Source: a virus
Length of the DNA stretch: 27,054 nt
Direction: 5' to 3' (one strand)
Virus record (IMG/VR): IMGVR_UViG_3300015198_000007
Coordinates: 1 to 27,054 of that record
The notes under the pieces are model-generated. The model was given only the letters and a program-made list of their open reading frames with translations, was not told where the DNA came from and did no database searches. Position 1 is the stretch's first letter. Each line of letters opens with the position of its first letter. Of the stretch, positions 1 through 7,253 are shown in pieces. Position numbers and translations under genes: made by a program.

Positions 1-849
1 CGTCATCTTGCGCCCAGCGGCGGTCAGCGTCGGGGCGAGGTAGTGCTCCTTGTCCCACCAAACTGAGAGCGCTCCCTGGGCGGCGCCCTCGCAGAGCAGC
101 CCGGCGAACCCTTGCGTGTAGATCGGCGCAGCCGAGATGGAGACGCACGTCCAGGTGGTGCCGCCGTTGACGATGCCCGTCTGCCCGGCCGCGATCAGGT
201 TGGGCGAGACGCTCATCACGACGCTCGTGGGCGTGCCTCGGCCGGTGCAGATGAAGATGGCGTCCTGGTTGGGCTGTCCGGCAGTGACGTAGGCGCTTGA
301 GGTGACGTACTGAGCCACCTCGTAGATGGGCGACCCCAGGCTCGTGCTGTAGACCACGCTGAGCACGTTGTGGCTGTAGTCGGTGGTGTTGGGCGCGGTC
401 TGCACCGAGATCGTGTAGACGCCGCCCACCGGGCCCGTGACGACCGCCTCGCCCGGGCCTGGAGCGCCGCCGCCGACGCGCACCGTGTAGCTGGAGCCGA
501 ACCCATAGGCTCCAGTGGCCGGGTCGGGGATCAACAGGGCGACCGTGAGCACAGCGACGAAGAGCGGATCTTGGAAGGTGACGGCGGTCGCACCGTTGGC
601 CGGCTCGAGGAACACGTCCACGGCGTCGGCCAGCTTGAGCGGCGACGGCTGCTTGGAGATGGGAGTGCGCTTCTCGATCAGCTGGACGGGGATCTTGACC
701 GTGCCGTAGGCAATCGGCACCGGGACGCCTTGCTGCGCGACCGTGTTGGCCTGAGTGTCGCCGCCGCGCCAGCCGATGTCGGTGCCGGGAACGAAATCTG
801 GCGTCGACGTGTCTGGAGGCCCATCGGCTGGATCGTGCGGCGGGCGCAT
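1..849 (-). CDS. Tail-tip / host-specificity protein, 3' part missing
   Basis: The frame is open from an ATG at 849 to the left edge (283 codons, no stop), so the C-terminus lies outside the window. The ATG overlaps the upstream TGA (TGATG), and GGGGGAG lies just upstream. Residues 41-52 (GVPVPIAYGTVK) and 252-268 (LCEGAAQG, then VWWDKE) match the opening of phage tail-tip proteins that follow DUF2163 proteins and form the central tip or fibre base. In that family these two motifs are usually much closer. Here about 190 residues separate them and look like inserted beta-rich modules; residues 180-237 end in GGTTWTCVS, a motif common in phage adhesion inserts. The family call is fairly firm, but receptor binding is only inferred. 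Confidence 0.75.
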   Translation of the reverse strand, partial: MRPPHDPADGPPDTSTPDFVPGTDIGWRGGDTQANTVAQQGVPVPIAYGTVKIPVQLIEKRTPISKQPSPLKLADAVDVFLEPANGATAVTFQDPLFVAVLTVALLIPDPATGAYGFGSSYTVRVGGGAPGPGEAVVTGPVGGVYTISVQTAPNTTDYSHNVLSVVYSTSLGSPIYEVAQYVTSSAYVTAGQPNQDAIFICTGRGTPTSVVMSVSPNLIAAGQTGIVNGGTTWTCVSISAAPIYTQGFAGLLCEGAAQGALSVWWDKEHYLAPTLTAAGRKMT

Positions 850-1724
850 CAGGCTCCCCCTTCGCTGGTCGGAACGTGCGGGTAGCCGCGAAACTGGCCG
901 AGGTTCGCGAACGTCGTCAGGCAGGTGGTCAGGGTGTGGTCGCAGCCGGGGTAAACCGAGAAGGCGTCTCCCGCCGAGGGCGCAGCGGGCAGCGCGAGCG
1001 CGAGAATGAAGACAGTCCCAGACCAGGCCTTGACCGCTCGCGAAGTGCCCGCCAGCGCCCCGCCCGTGAACTTGAGCAGGCCGAGATTGAAGTACCCCGC
1101 AGCCTTCGCGGTCAGCGCCGGCGTGGCCGTGGTGATGGCCTGCGCGGTCGAGGAAGAGACGGTGCCGGTCAGAGTGAAGGTCGCCTTGACCAAGCCGCAG
1201 TTCGCGTCATAGAGGGCGTTCCCGCATGGCGGTTGGATGTTGAATCGCGGGAGCATCTGCACGCCGAGCACCTCGAGCTCGCTCTTCAGGCGGAGATTCA
1301 CCCGCGCGCCTTGCGGCTCTGCCTGCGCGACTCGCCCCTCAAAGAAGCTGCCGACAGAGCCGAGCGAGACGTCGCCCGGGTTGGGCATGATCAGGTGGTC
1401 GATCCGCACGCGCGCGCCGTCGAAGTAGCCCTGCGCCGCGTTGAGGCCGAGCGTCTTGCCGCCGATGGAGAAGGTGCCGCCGATCAGGACCAAGTCGAGC
1501 GTGTCCACCGCGAGCCGCGCGTTTTGGGTGTAGGGCCCGCGCTGCACCAAGGGTCCGTTCGTTCCCGCCGTAGAGTAGGTGATCGCCGAAACGGTCAGGT
1601 CGCTGTCGAAGGTGGTCCACTGATAGACCGTCCCGCCGAGCGTGGTCAGCGTGACCAGGTCTGCCCGGTGGGCAACCCGGTTGGCCGCGAGGTAGGCGAT
1701 CAGCGCGCCGCTGGCTGCCCTCAC
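849..1724 (-). CDS. DUF2163/BR0599 baseplate hub-type tail protein
   Basis: This 291-residue protein starts at a GTG (1724) whose last bases form the TGA of the preceding gene (GTGA). The first 160 residues fit DUF2163. The C-terminal part has the BR0599 cysteine motifs: PCGNALYDANCGL at 166-178 and YPGCDHTLTTC at 258-268, followed by QFRGYPHVP. In related phages and in gene transfer agents this protein sits at the tail tip next to the DUF2460 distal-tail protein, as it does here. The usual NlpC/P60 cell-wall peptidase gene is not found after it; the tail-tip gene follows directly. The family call is firm. The hub role is taken from gene transfer agent tail structures. Confidence 0.88.
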   Translation of the reverse strand: MRAASGALIAYLAANRVAHRADLVTLTTLGGTVYQWTTFDSDLTVSAITYSTAGTNGPLVQRGPYTQNARLAVDTLDLVLIGGTFSIGGKTLGLNAAQGYFDGARVRIDHLIMPNPGDVSLGSVGSFFEGRVAQAEPQGARVNLRLKSELEVLGVQMLPRFNIQPPCGNALYDANCGLVKATFTLTGTVSSSTAQAITTATPALTAKAAGYFNLGLLKFTGGALAGTSRAVKAWSGTVFILALALPAAPSAGDAFSVYPGCDHTLTTCLTTFANLGQFRGYPHVPTSEGGA

Positions 1725-2962
1725 TTGACGGACACCAGCATCAGGTTCGAGTGCCAGACCTGCTGCACGATGCGGGAGAAGGTGAGCTTCGGATCTTGGA
1801 ATCGCACCCGCTTGTAGTAGGTGCCTGTCCACGAGAGCACCGCGCCCAGGACGGGGAGCACGGTGAATGTCACGAGCCCCTTGGCGTTGACCGTGTAGTC
1901 GGTGCCCAGCACCAGGGCGGCGCCGTTGAGGAACACGACCAAGCCCGGCGCGAGGTCGGTGACGATCTCGAACCCGTCCGAATAGGCCGGATAGTAAGCC
2001 GGTGCGAACGTGACGGCCGCGCTCGTGGTCGCGATGTACTGGCTCGGCGGACTGCTCGATATTTCCGCCTGCGCTCCCCAGAGATAGAGGCCAGAGACGC
2101 CGTCGCCGGTATAGGTCGAGACGGCATCTCCGGTCTCGACCTTGATGCGCACGGTGGGGTTGGACGCGCCCGCGCCGACGTTGACGACGATGCCGCACCG
2201 ATACCAGCCATTGCCGGCGGAGTAGATCGAGGGCGTCACGCCCGGCAAGACGGTTCCGATCGCGCCAGTCGATAAATTGAAATAGGCGCCGGAGACGGTC
2301 ACGCCATCGCGCAAGACCATGGCGACAAAAACCCAATTTCGACCGGCCGGCTTTGCATAGACGCCGAAGTTGACGATGGCGCCAGCGGTCGCGGCGGCCT
2401 GGAGCGCGGTCGAGGATTGCTGAACGTAGTGCTCGACCGAGGCTGCAGCGGTCTCGGCCAGCTTGGCCGCGTTGAGCGTGCCATCGGGGGAGATCGCTGC
2501 AGCCGCCGTGGCGACCAGCTGAGTCGGAGCCCATGCGGCGTTGCCGAGCGCTCCAGACTGCAGGACCAAGTTCGTGCGTGGCTTGCTGCTGACCGACCAG
2601 GGGCCGCCGCTGGCATCATAGACGGTGCCGAGTTGGCTGCGCTGCAGCTGGAAGGCCGCAGTCACGCCGTCGCCGACGCCGAAACCATGATCGATGACCG
2701 CGTTGTCCTCGGGGTCGACAAGCAAAAAGTCGTCGAGCTGCCCGAAATGCCTCGAGTAGAAGCTGGCGATTTGCTGGAAATCGTAGACCACGCCCGAGCG
2801 CAGGACGTTGAGCCCGATGGCGTAGCGCCGCCGGCGCGTGCCCCACCAGCTCGAGCGAACCTCCTTACCGGACGCCGACTCTTCGATCAGCACGTCGCTG
2901 AACGGCTCGCGTGAATTGACCACGCACCCTGCGGCCTGGAGTGGGAAGATCAGCTGGCTCAA
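1721..2962 (-). CDS. DUF2460 distal-tail protein with inserted carbohydrate-binding-like domain
   Basis: This 413-residue protein starts at TTG (2962), which shares bases with the tape-measure TGA (TTGA) and has GGGAGG five bases upstream. Residues 1-115 (GKEVRSSWWGTRRRRYAIGL, then a FxFRFxHF-type segment) and 340-413 (VFLNGAALVLGTDYTV, KRVRFQDP) form the two halves of a DUF2460 protein, normally about 200 residues long. Residues about 128-320 are an insert of the type seen in phage carbohydrate-binding modules: TNLVLQSGALGNAAW at its start, NFGVYAKPAGRNW in the middle, then NGWYRC and GLYLWGAQ. DUF2460 is the distal tail ring that joins the tube to the tip. The insert probably projects from the tail end and may bind host surface glycans; this is inference. 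Confidence 0.88.
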   Translation of the reverse strand: MSQLIFPLQAAGCVVNSREPFSDVLIEESASGKEVRSSWWGTRRRRYAIGLNVLRSGVVYDFQQIASFYSRHFGQLDDFLLVDPEDNAVIDHGFGVGDGVTAAFQLQRSQLGTVYDASGGPWSVSSKPRTNLVLQSGALGNAAWAPTQLVATAAAAISPDGTLNAAKLAETAAASVEHYVQQSSTALQAAATAGAIVNFGVYAKPAGRNWVFVAMVLRDGVTVSGAYFNLSTGAIGTVLPGVTPSIYSAGNGWYRCGIVVNVGAGASNPTVRIKVETGDAVSTYTGDGVSGLYLWGAQAEISSSPPSQYIATTSAAVTFAPAYYPAYSDGFEIVTDLAPGLVVFLNGAALVLGTDYTVNAKGLVTFTVLPVLGAVLSWTGTYYKRVRFQDPKLTFSRIVQQVWHSNLMLVSVK

Positions 2963-4737
2963 GAGATCCTCCCGTTGCGCTGTGCCTCGCGCAGGGCCGC
3001 GGCGAAGTCCGGCGACTCGACCATGCGCCGGACGCTGGGACCGTCGACCGCGTTGATGTTGACCGTGAAGCCACCGCCGCCGCCGCCACCGCCGTCTGCC
3101 ATGCCGCGGATCATGTCGGCGTATTTGGCCGGCAGGATCATCTCGCGCGCGTGCGTCTGCACCATCGGGTTGACGCCGGCAGGGATATCGTAGCCGCCCG
3201 CTGCCGACGGGACCGCCGAGAGCAGGCCAAGCACCAGCGCGCTGGCCGCCGCGGCGGCGCCGACGGCGAGGAATGGACCGATGAGCGGGATGCCGATTTG
3301 CGAGAAGAAGGCCGCACCTGCGGCGCTGGCCGCGTAGGCCTCGATCGCCTTGATAGCCATCTCGATCAACGAGTGGATGACTGCCTTAGCCATATCAGCA
3401 AAAGCCTTCTTCACGCTGATGGTGTGATCGAGTACGCCGGCCATCGCAGCACCGATGCCGTCCGCGATCGACTTGACTACCGCGAAGTGCTCCTTGAGGC
3501 TCTTCTCCTCCTCCGCCTGGACGCGCAGAAAGTCCTTGAGCCGGACGTCGTCTTGCTCCTTGAAAAACTTAGTCAGCGCCTCCTGCGCCTTGAAGTTGGC
3601 GTTGAGGATCATCGCCTGGTGCTTGGCCTCGGCCTTCTCGCGCTCGTCGTTCTGCTTATTGTGGAGGTCCGTGATCTGCTGATCGAGGATGCGCTTCTGC
3701 AGCGCAATTTCCTGATCGTCCTGCTCTTCGGTGCTGTTCTCCCTTTCCCGGATCCCAGCGACCTTGATCGAATACTCGGCGCGGAGCTTGGCCTCACCGG
3801 TCAGCAGAGAAGCCTTCAGCGCCATCATGCGAAGGTTGTGGGCGTCCTCTTCCTTTTCATCGTCGGCGCGCTGCTTGTTTTGGTCGTCGTTGCCGACCGC
3901 AATCTCGGCGCGCTTTACCTGTGCGTTCGACGCCTCGATCTGCTGCTTCTTGGCCTCGAGCGCGTGAGTGAGCCGCTCGACCTCCTCGGTCTCCTTGCTG
4001 GTAAAGGCGGCCATCGCCTGCGACTCTTCCCTGGCCCCGTGATAGTTCGCCTTGACATAAGCGCTGGCCTTCTGCTGCGCAGTCGAGAGATCGAGTTGCG
4101 CCTTGAGCAACTTCTGCTTGAGATCGAACTCCTCGCGCAGGGCGGGCCCGACAGAAGAATGAAAGAGCTTGTCCGCCTCGGTGGCACCGTTGAGCGATGC
4201 GATCAGCGCGTCGACCTGCTCGCGAACCTTGCCCACGGAGTCTGCCGCGTCGATGGCGAACTTCTTTAGCTCCTCTTTCGTCTTCGCTTCTTCTTTGCCG
4301 AGATCGTTGAACGCCGTCACCGCGAGCTTGACGACCTCGATGCCGATGCCGATAGGACCGCCGAGCGCGAAGGCCGAGACGAGCCCGGTCAGTTCCCCCG
4401 CTGCGCTCTTGCTGGCGATTCCCATCGACTGCAGATCGCTGGCGAGGAAACGACCCATGCGCCCCTCTGTGCGCTGGGTCTTTCCGTATTCCTTGATCAC
4501 GTCGCCCAGGCCGCCGAGGGAGCCGCTCGCCCCTTCGGCGTCGCGCCCGACGCCCACCACATCACGGCCGAACTCCTGAACCGGACCCTTCGCTGCCGCC
4601 GCCTCCTTGGCGATGCGCGCGAGGCTGGAGCGCATCAGCTCGGACGCATCGTCCACGCTCGTCGAGGCGATCTTGAGCCCACGGATGAGCCCATCGCTGC
4701 CGATCTTGATGTCAAGCGCGATTGATCCGTCGCTCAT
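2959..4737 (-). CDS. Tail tape measure protein
   Basis: This 592-residue protein starts at ATG 4737, with GGAGG six bases upstream inside the end of the chaperone gene. It is mostly charged helix (about residues 150-425), followed by a hydrophobic Ala/Gly-rich segment at about 455-515 that could cross a membrane. The C-terminus has a tape-measure signature (AAGGYDIPAGVNPMVQTHAR, then EMILPAKYADMIR), a run of eight glycines, and a short conserved tail. It lies directly after the gpG/gpGT chaperone genes, the standard place. No cysteine was seen. At the usual 1.5 angstrom per residue its length would give a tail of roughly 90 nm; this is an estimate. No peptidase or transglycosylase domain was recognised. 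Confidence 0.93.
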   Translation of the reverse strand: MSDGSIALDIKIGSDGLIRGLKIASTSVDDASELMRSSLARIAKEAAAAKGPVQEFGRDVVGVGRDAEGASGSLGGLGDVIKEYGKTQRTEGRMGRFLASDLQSMGIASKSAAGELTGLVSAFALGGPIGIGIEVVKLAVTAFNDLGKEEAKTKEELKKFAIDAADSVGKVREQVDALIASLNGATEADKLFHSSVGPALREEFDLKQKLLKAQLDLSTAQQKASAYVKANYHGAREESQAMAAFTSKETEEVERLTHALEAKKQQIEASNAQVKRAEIAVGNDDQNKQRADDEKEEDAHNLRMMALKASLLTGEAKLRAEYSIKVAGIRERENSTEEQDDQEIALQKRILDQQITDLHNKQNDEREKAEAKHQAMILNANFKAQEALTKFFKEQDDVRLKDFLRVQAEEEKSLKEHFAVVKSIADGIGAAMAGVLDHTISVKKAFADMAKAVIHSLIEMAIKAIEAYAASAAGAAFFSQIGIPLIGPFLAVGAAAAASALVLGLLSAVPSAAGGYDIPAGVNPMVQTHAREMILPAKYADMIRGMADGGGGGGGGFTVNINAVDGPSVRRMVESPDFAAALREAQRNGRIS

Positions 4738-4739
4738 AG

Positions 4740-5012
4740 CTAGCCTCCATTCACGGCGCTGATAAAGGCGAGCATCTCGGATTCGGTGGACGGCCTGACG
4801 GGGGCTGATTCAGGCTGCGACGGGTTCCAACCGACCATGCCGCGCGCAAGCATCGCGAGCAGGACATGGTCGGGAGGTGACCTGCGCCAGTAGGTTGAGA
4901 GGCGTTCGAGTTGGGGCAGCGTCACCCCGTCCTCTACCTCGGACGGCGTCTTGTGCAGAGCCGTGCAGAGCAGCCCGACCAGGGCGCCCCAATCTACTGG
5001 CTCGGGGCTTCC
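4740..5012 (-). CDS. Tail assembly chaperone gpT part, read by -1 frameshift from gpG
   Basis: This frame lies at -1 relative to the upstream gpG gene, overlaps its end, and runs to a TAG at 4740, two bases before the tape-measure ATG. About 90 residues would be added to gpG, giving a fusion of about 182 residues. The segment after the overlap (PVDWGALVGLLCTALHKTPS, later FISAVNGG) looks like a real protein, while the frame upstream of about 5020 is Arg-rich and looks like a shadow, so an independent start is unlikely. The gpG/gpGT arrangement by programmed frameshift is conserved in most long-tailed phages, where the fusion recruits tail tube subunits to the tape measure. The start given here is the proposed shift point. 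Confidence 0.78.
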   Translation of the reverse strand, partial: GSPEPVDWGALVGLLCTALHKTPSEVEDGVTLPQLERLSTYWRRSPPDHVLLAMLARGMVGWNPSQPESAPVRPSTESEMLAFISAVNGG

Positions 5013-5287
5013 CCCGCGGGAACGCTCCGCATACCGCCGGCCGCCATCATCGCAGCGAAGAGCGGACGCAGCTCGCCGAGCTCGACGTTCTCGCGCAGCC
5101 ATGCGGCCGTCGCATCTTGGTTCCCTCGCTTGACGCCGACCGCGACCATCTCCACGAGGTTCGAGATCGCCGCCATCTCTGTGAGTCCGGCCGCCTTGTC
5201 GGCGAGCAGGAAGAGCGCCTCGGCCGTCCCGATGGTGAACGGCAGGAGCTGCAGTTCCCGGCCGCCAGCCCTGAAGGTAGACGCCAT
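4994..5287 (-). CDS. Tail assembly chaperone gpG
   Basis: This 97-residue protein starts at ATG 5287 with GGAG six bases upstream, immediately after the tail tube stop. It has the compact, mostly helical build of gpG-type chaperones. It lies between tail tube and tape measure, and a second open frame at -1 overlaps its 3' end; position and paired frames identify it better than sequence does. The product should coat the tape measure during tail assembly and is not expected in the finished virion. It ends at TAG 4994, 13 bases past the candidate slip site. Confidence 0.82.
   Translation of the reverse strand: MASTFRAGGRELQLLPFTIGTAEALFLLADKAAGLTEMAAISNLVEMVAVGVKRGNQDATAAWLRENVELGELRPLFAAMMAAGGMRSVPAGEAPSQ
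5009..5015 (-). other. Candidate -1 ribosomal slip site G GGG GAA
   Basis: In the gpG frame the bases read GCG GGG GAA, giving the heptamer G GGG GAA. After a -1 shift, the P-site pairing (GGG) is kept and the A-site would read GGA. The site is close to the gpG stop, and the -1 frame leads straight into the gpT segment. It is not the textbook lambda heptamer, and the A-site re-pairing is imperfect, so the exact slip position is uncertain. Confidence 0.5.
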
Positions 5288-5290
5288 CGG

Positions 5291-6058
5291 TTACTCCACC
5301 GTGATGAGCTTGGCGACGGCGAACGCGGACCCGGAACCGTCGTCGAGACCCTCGAAGTCGATGTCGGTCATGCTGAAGTCGTTGTTCTTGAAGACCATCG
5401 CCAACTTGGGGATGACGATCGCCGAGAGCCGCGCGCCGTACACCTTGCCGGAGTTCGGGCCGGTGTCGTTGAAGAGATCGAGGATGTAGGTCGTCGAGAG
5501 CCCCATCAGCGGGTTGCCGAGAGAGATCGTCTTGCCCACGGCGGGCACAGTCTTCAGGTAGGTGATCTTGACCGAGATGCCCGACACGTTGTCGGCCGCG
5601 GCGAAGAGGTACGTCCCGCTCGCGACGGTCACGCTGTACTGGCCGGCGATAGGCGAGCTCGGGACCTGCTTGAAGGACACGCCGGTCGCCGCATTCGCCA
5701 CGCCCACGTCCTCGACGAAGGTGGCGCCGCCCGCGACGACGATCTGAAACGGCGTGGTCGGGATCGCGATGACCGGGTCGGTGACCTCCACCGTCTCGCC
5801 TGCCGCGGTGGTCGAGCCCACCAGCGCAGCGCCGAGAACCGAGCCGCGGATCTGGCCGCTCTTCGCCTTGCCGGTAAGCTTGGCCTCGGCGTCAGCTGCA
5901 GCGACAGGAAACTGTCGATTGCCGTAGAGCATCTTTTTGGTCGACGAGTAGTCGATCTGCACGTCCTGCAGCGTGCCGATGACGATCGGGGAAGTATCCG
6001 CCGCAGTGCTGGGCGGGAGAAGCGCGAGATTGCCAACGCCGAAATTGAATTGCGCCAC
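5291..6058 (-). CDS. Major tail tube protein with inserted Ig-like domain
   Basis: This 255-residue protein starts at GTG 6058 with a strong AAGGAGG six bases upstream. The flanking parts (residues 1-95 and 170-255) read as a tube protein: an N-terminal strand region with TLQDVQIDYSST, and a C-terminal part with AIVIPKLAMVFKNNDFSMTD. The gene directly precedes the gpG/gpGT pair, the standard tail-tube place. Residues about 98-169 form a separate module (PFQIVVAGGATFVEDVGV, IAGQYSVTVASGTYLFAAAD) that also occurs in the head-tail connector of this phage. Such modules usually decorate the outside of the tube. The protein has no cysteine. The function is supported mainly by position and build. 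Confidence 0.82.
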   Translation of the reverse strand: MAQFNFGVGNLALLPPSTAADTSPIVIGTLQDVQIDYSSTKKMLYGNRQFPVAAADAEAKLTGKAKSGQIRGSVLGAALVGSTTAAGETVEVTDPVIAIPTTPFQIVVAGGATFVEDVGVANAATGVSFKQVPSSPIAGQYSVTVASGTYLFAAADNVSGISVKITYLKTVPAVGKTISLGNPLMGLSTTYILDLFNDTGPNSGKVYGARLSAIVIPKLAMVFKNNDFSMTDIDFEGLDDGSGSAFAVAKLITVE

Positions 6059-6169
6059 GAGGGCCTCCTTGGAACGAGCGAATGCCCGGGCGCGCGAGGC
6101 GCCGAGCGGGTTGGTGAAGGGGTGAAGACGGCGCGCAGGTTGAAGCGCGGAGAGGCCAGAAGAGGCGGA

Positions 6170-6679
6170 CTAGTTACAGACCCAGATGCCGTTCAAGCGC
6201 TTTGCGAAGGCGCCCGTACCGGCACCAGCGCACGGATTCGCGATGGTGCAGTCGGAGCAGTAGGCAATCGTCCCGTTCGCGGGAGCGCCAATGGATGCGA
6301 AGACGATCGGGGCCAGCGTGATCTTGCCAGAGGTGAGCGTGCCGGAGATGGTCGCGGAGCTTCCAGCAAAGGGCACCCATGCGTTGCTGCTACAGACCTT
6401 GAGTGCGAGCGATGTCGTGTCCCACGCCAGGGCGCTGTCCGGGCATGTGACAGGCAGCGCGGCGGTTGTGTAGGCGCAAAGGGAGTGCTGGTGATCTGCA
6501 CGAGCAACAGCCACGCTGGATCCCTCGACGAGAGTGCCGCCGGGGCAGACTGGGGTCGCCGTTCGGATCTGGTCGGTGCCCATGCCCCTGGTCGCAGCCA
6601 GGAGGAAAACGGCAGCGCCCAGGAGCAGCCCGAGGGACGCTCGGCGATTGGCGCGCTTGATGTCGGAATCAGAAGGCAT
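6170..6679 (-). CDS. Membrane-anchored or exported Cys-rich tail-fibre-like protein
   Basis: This 169-residue protein starts at ATG 6679 and overlaps the preceding gene by 11 bases. Residues 8-31 (KRANRRASLGLLLGAAVFLL) form a basic stretch followed by a hydrophobic helix, fitting a signal peptide or N-terminal anchor; the RRAS context is loosely twin-arginine-like. The rest has eight cysteines, several in close sets (YCSDCTIANPC). The C-terminus (APANGTIAYCSDC, GTGAFAKRLNGIWVCN) is of a type found at the ends of phage fibre-like proteins. It is the last gene of the accessory block; a 111-base gap follows before the tail tube gene. Location in the envelope is inferred from the N-terminus and cysteines. 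No enzyme motif was seen. Confidence 0.68.
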   Translation of the reverse strand: MPSDSDIKRANRRASLGLLLGAAVFLLAATRGMGTDQIRTATPVCPGGTLVEGSSVAVARADHQHSLCAYTTAALPVTCPDSALAWDTTSLALKVCSSNAWVPFAGSSATISGTLTSGKITLAPIVFASIGAPANGTIAYCSDCTIANPCAGAGTGAFAKRLNGIWVCN

Positions 6680-7241
6680 AGAAGGACACCACCTTGTCTC
6701 CTGCGAGGAGCGGCGCAGTCATGGTCACGCTCGGGCTGCCCGGGGTGAGCGTGAACCCGAGTTCCAGGTTGCCGTTTCGGAAGAGCTGCATCGACCCGGC
6801 GAGCGGGATGTGCATGAGCGCGAGGATGGTCTCGCCGCCGACCGCGTTGGAGACCACGATCTCTGCGTTGACCTGCGTCACGACGCCGACCACGATGGGC
6901 ACAGACGGATTGACGACGGTGATGCCGCTGACGCCGAGTGTGCCGATCCATTTCTGCACGTCGCCGCCCGTGGTCAGCCAGACCTCGGCGTAGTAGACGC
7001 CCGGCACGGTCAGGTCGGTGGACAGCAGGCCAAACACGGCTTGATTGGTCGGCGTGGTCGTGACGCCAGTGCGGATTGGGAAGAGCAGCGTCCTTCCGCT
7101 CGAGTCAGTGAAGACGTGCAGCGTGACAACGCTCGCGCTCACGTCGCGCGCGCTCCCGTCGTCGTCCCAGACGAAGGATTGCGCGACGTGCGGAGTCGTG
7201 CCCGCTACCACGTCGATGCGGTCGAAGGAAGGCGCGGCCAT
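6669..7241 (-). CDS. Beta-rich virion protein resembling baseplate upper protein N-domain
   Basis: This 190-residue protein starts at ATG 7241 after a GGAG. It has no signal peptide, unlike its neighbours on both sides. Residues 1-90 (FDRIDVVAGTTP, SASVVTLHVFTD, DLTVPGVYYAEVWLTTGG) follow the pattern of the BppU-type beta-sandwich that attaches receptor-binding parts to phage baseplates. Residues 115-190 hold a second strand-rich part (MQLFRNGNLELGFTLTPGSP, GDKVVSFYAF) of a kind common in phage tail proteins. It is probably an adaptor in a fibre or tip complex. The family match is by pattern only. Confidence 0.62.
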   Translation of the reverse strand: MAAPSFDRIDVVAGTTPHVAQSFVWDDDGSARDVSASVVTLHVFTDSSGRTLLFPIRTGVTTTPTNQAVFGLLSTDLTVPGVYYAEVWLTTGGDVQKWIGTLGVSGITVVNPSVPIVVGVVTQVNAEIVVSNAVGGETILALMHIPLAGSMQLFRNGNLELGFTLTPGSPSVTMTAPLLAGDKVVSFYAF

Positions 7242-7253
7242 TGGGCTCCGATC

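Noticed and set aside
849-2534. Longer reading of the DUF2163 gene up to 2534
   Set aside because: Upstream of the GTG at 1724 the frame is Arg-rich and overlaps the real DUF2460 gene; the GTGA junction fixes the start.
4877-6748. Long plus-strand open frame of 623 codons
   Set aside because: It is antisense to the chaperone and tail tube genes, rich in Arg, Gly, His and Asp, and has no recognisable domain. High GC leaves such shadows open.
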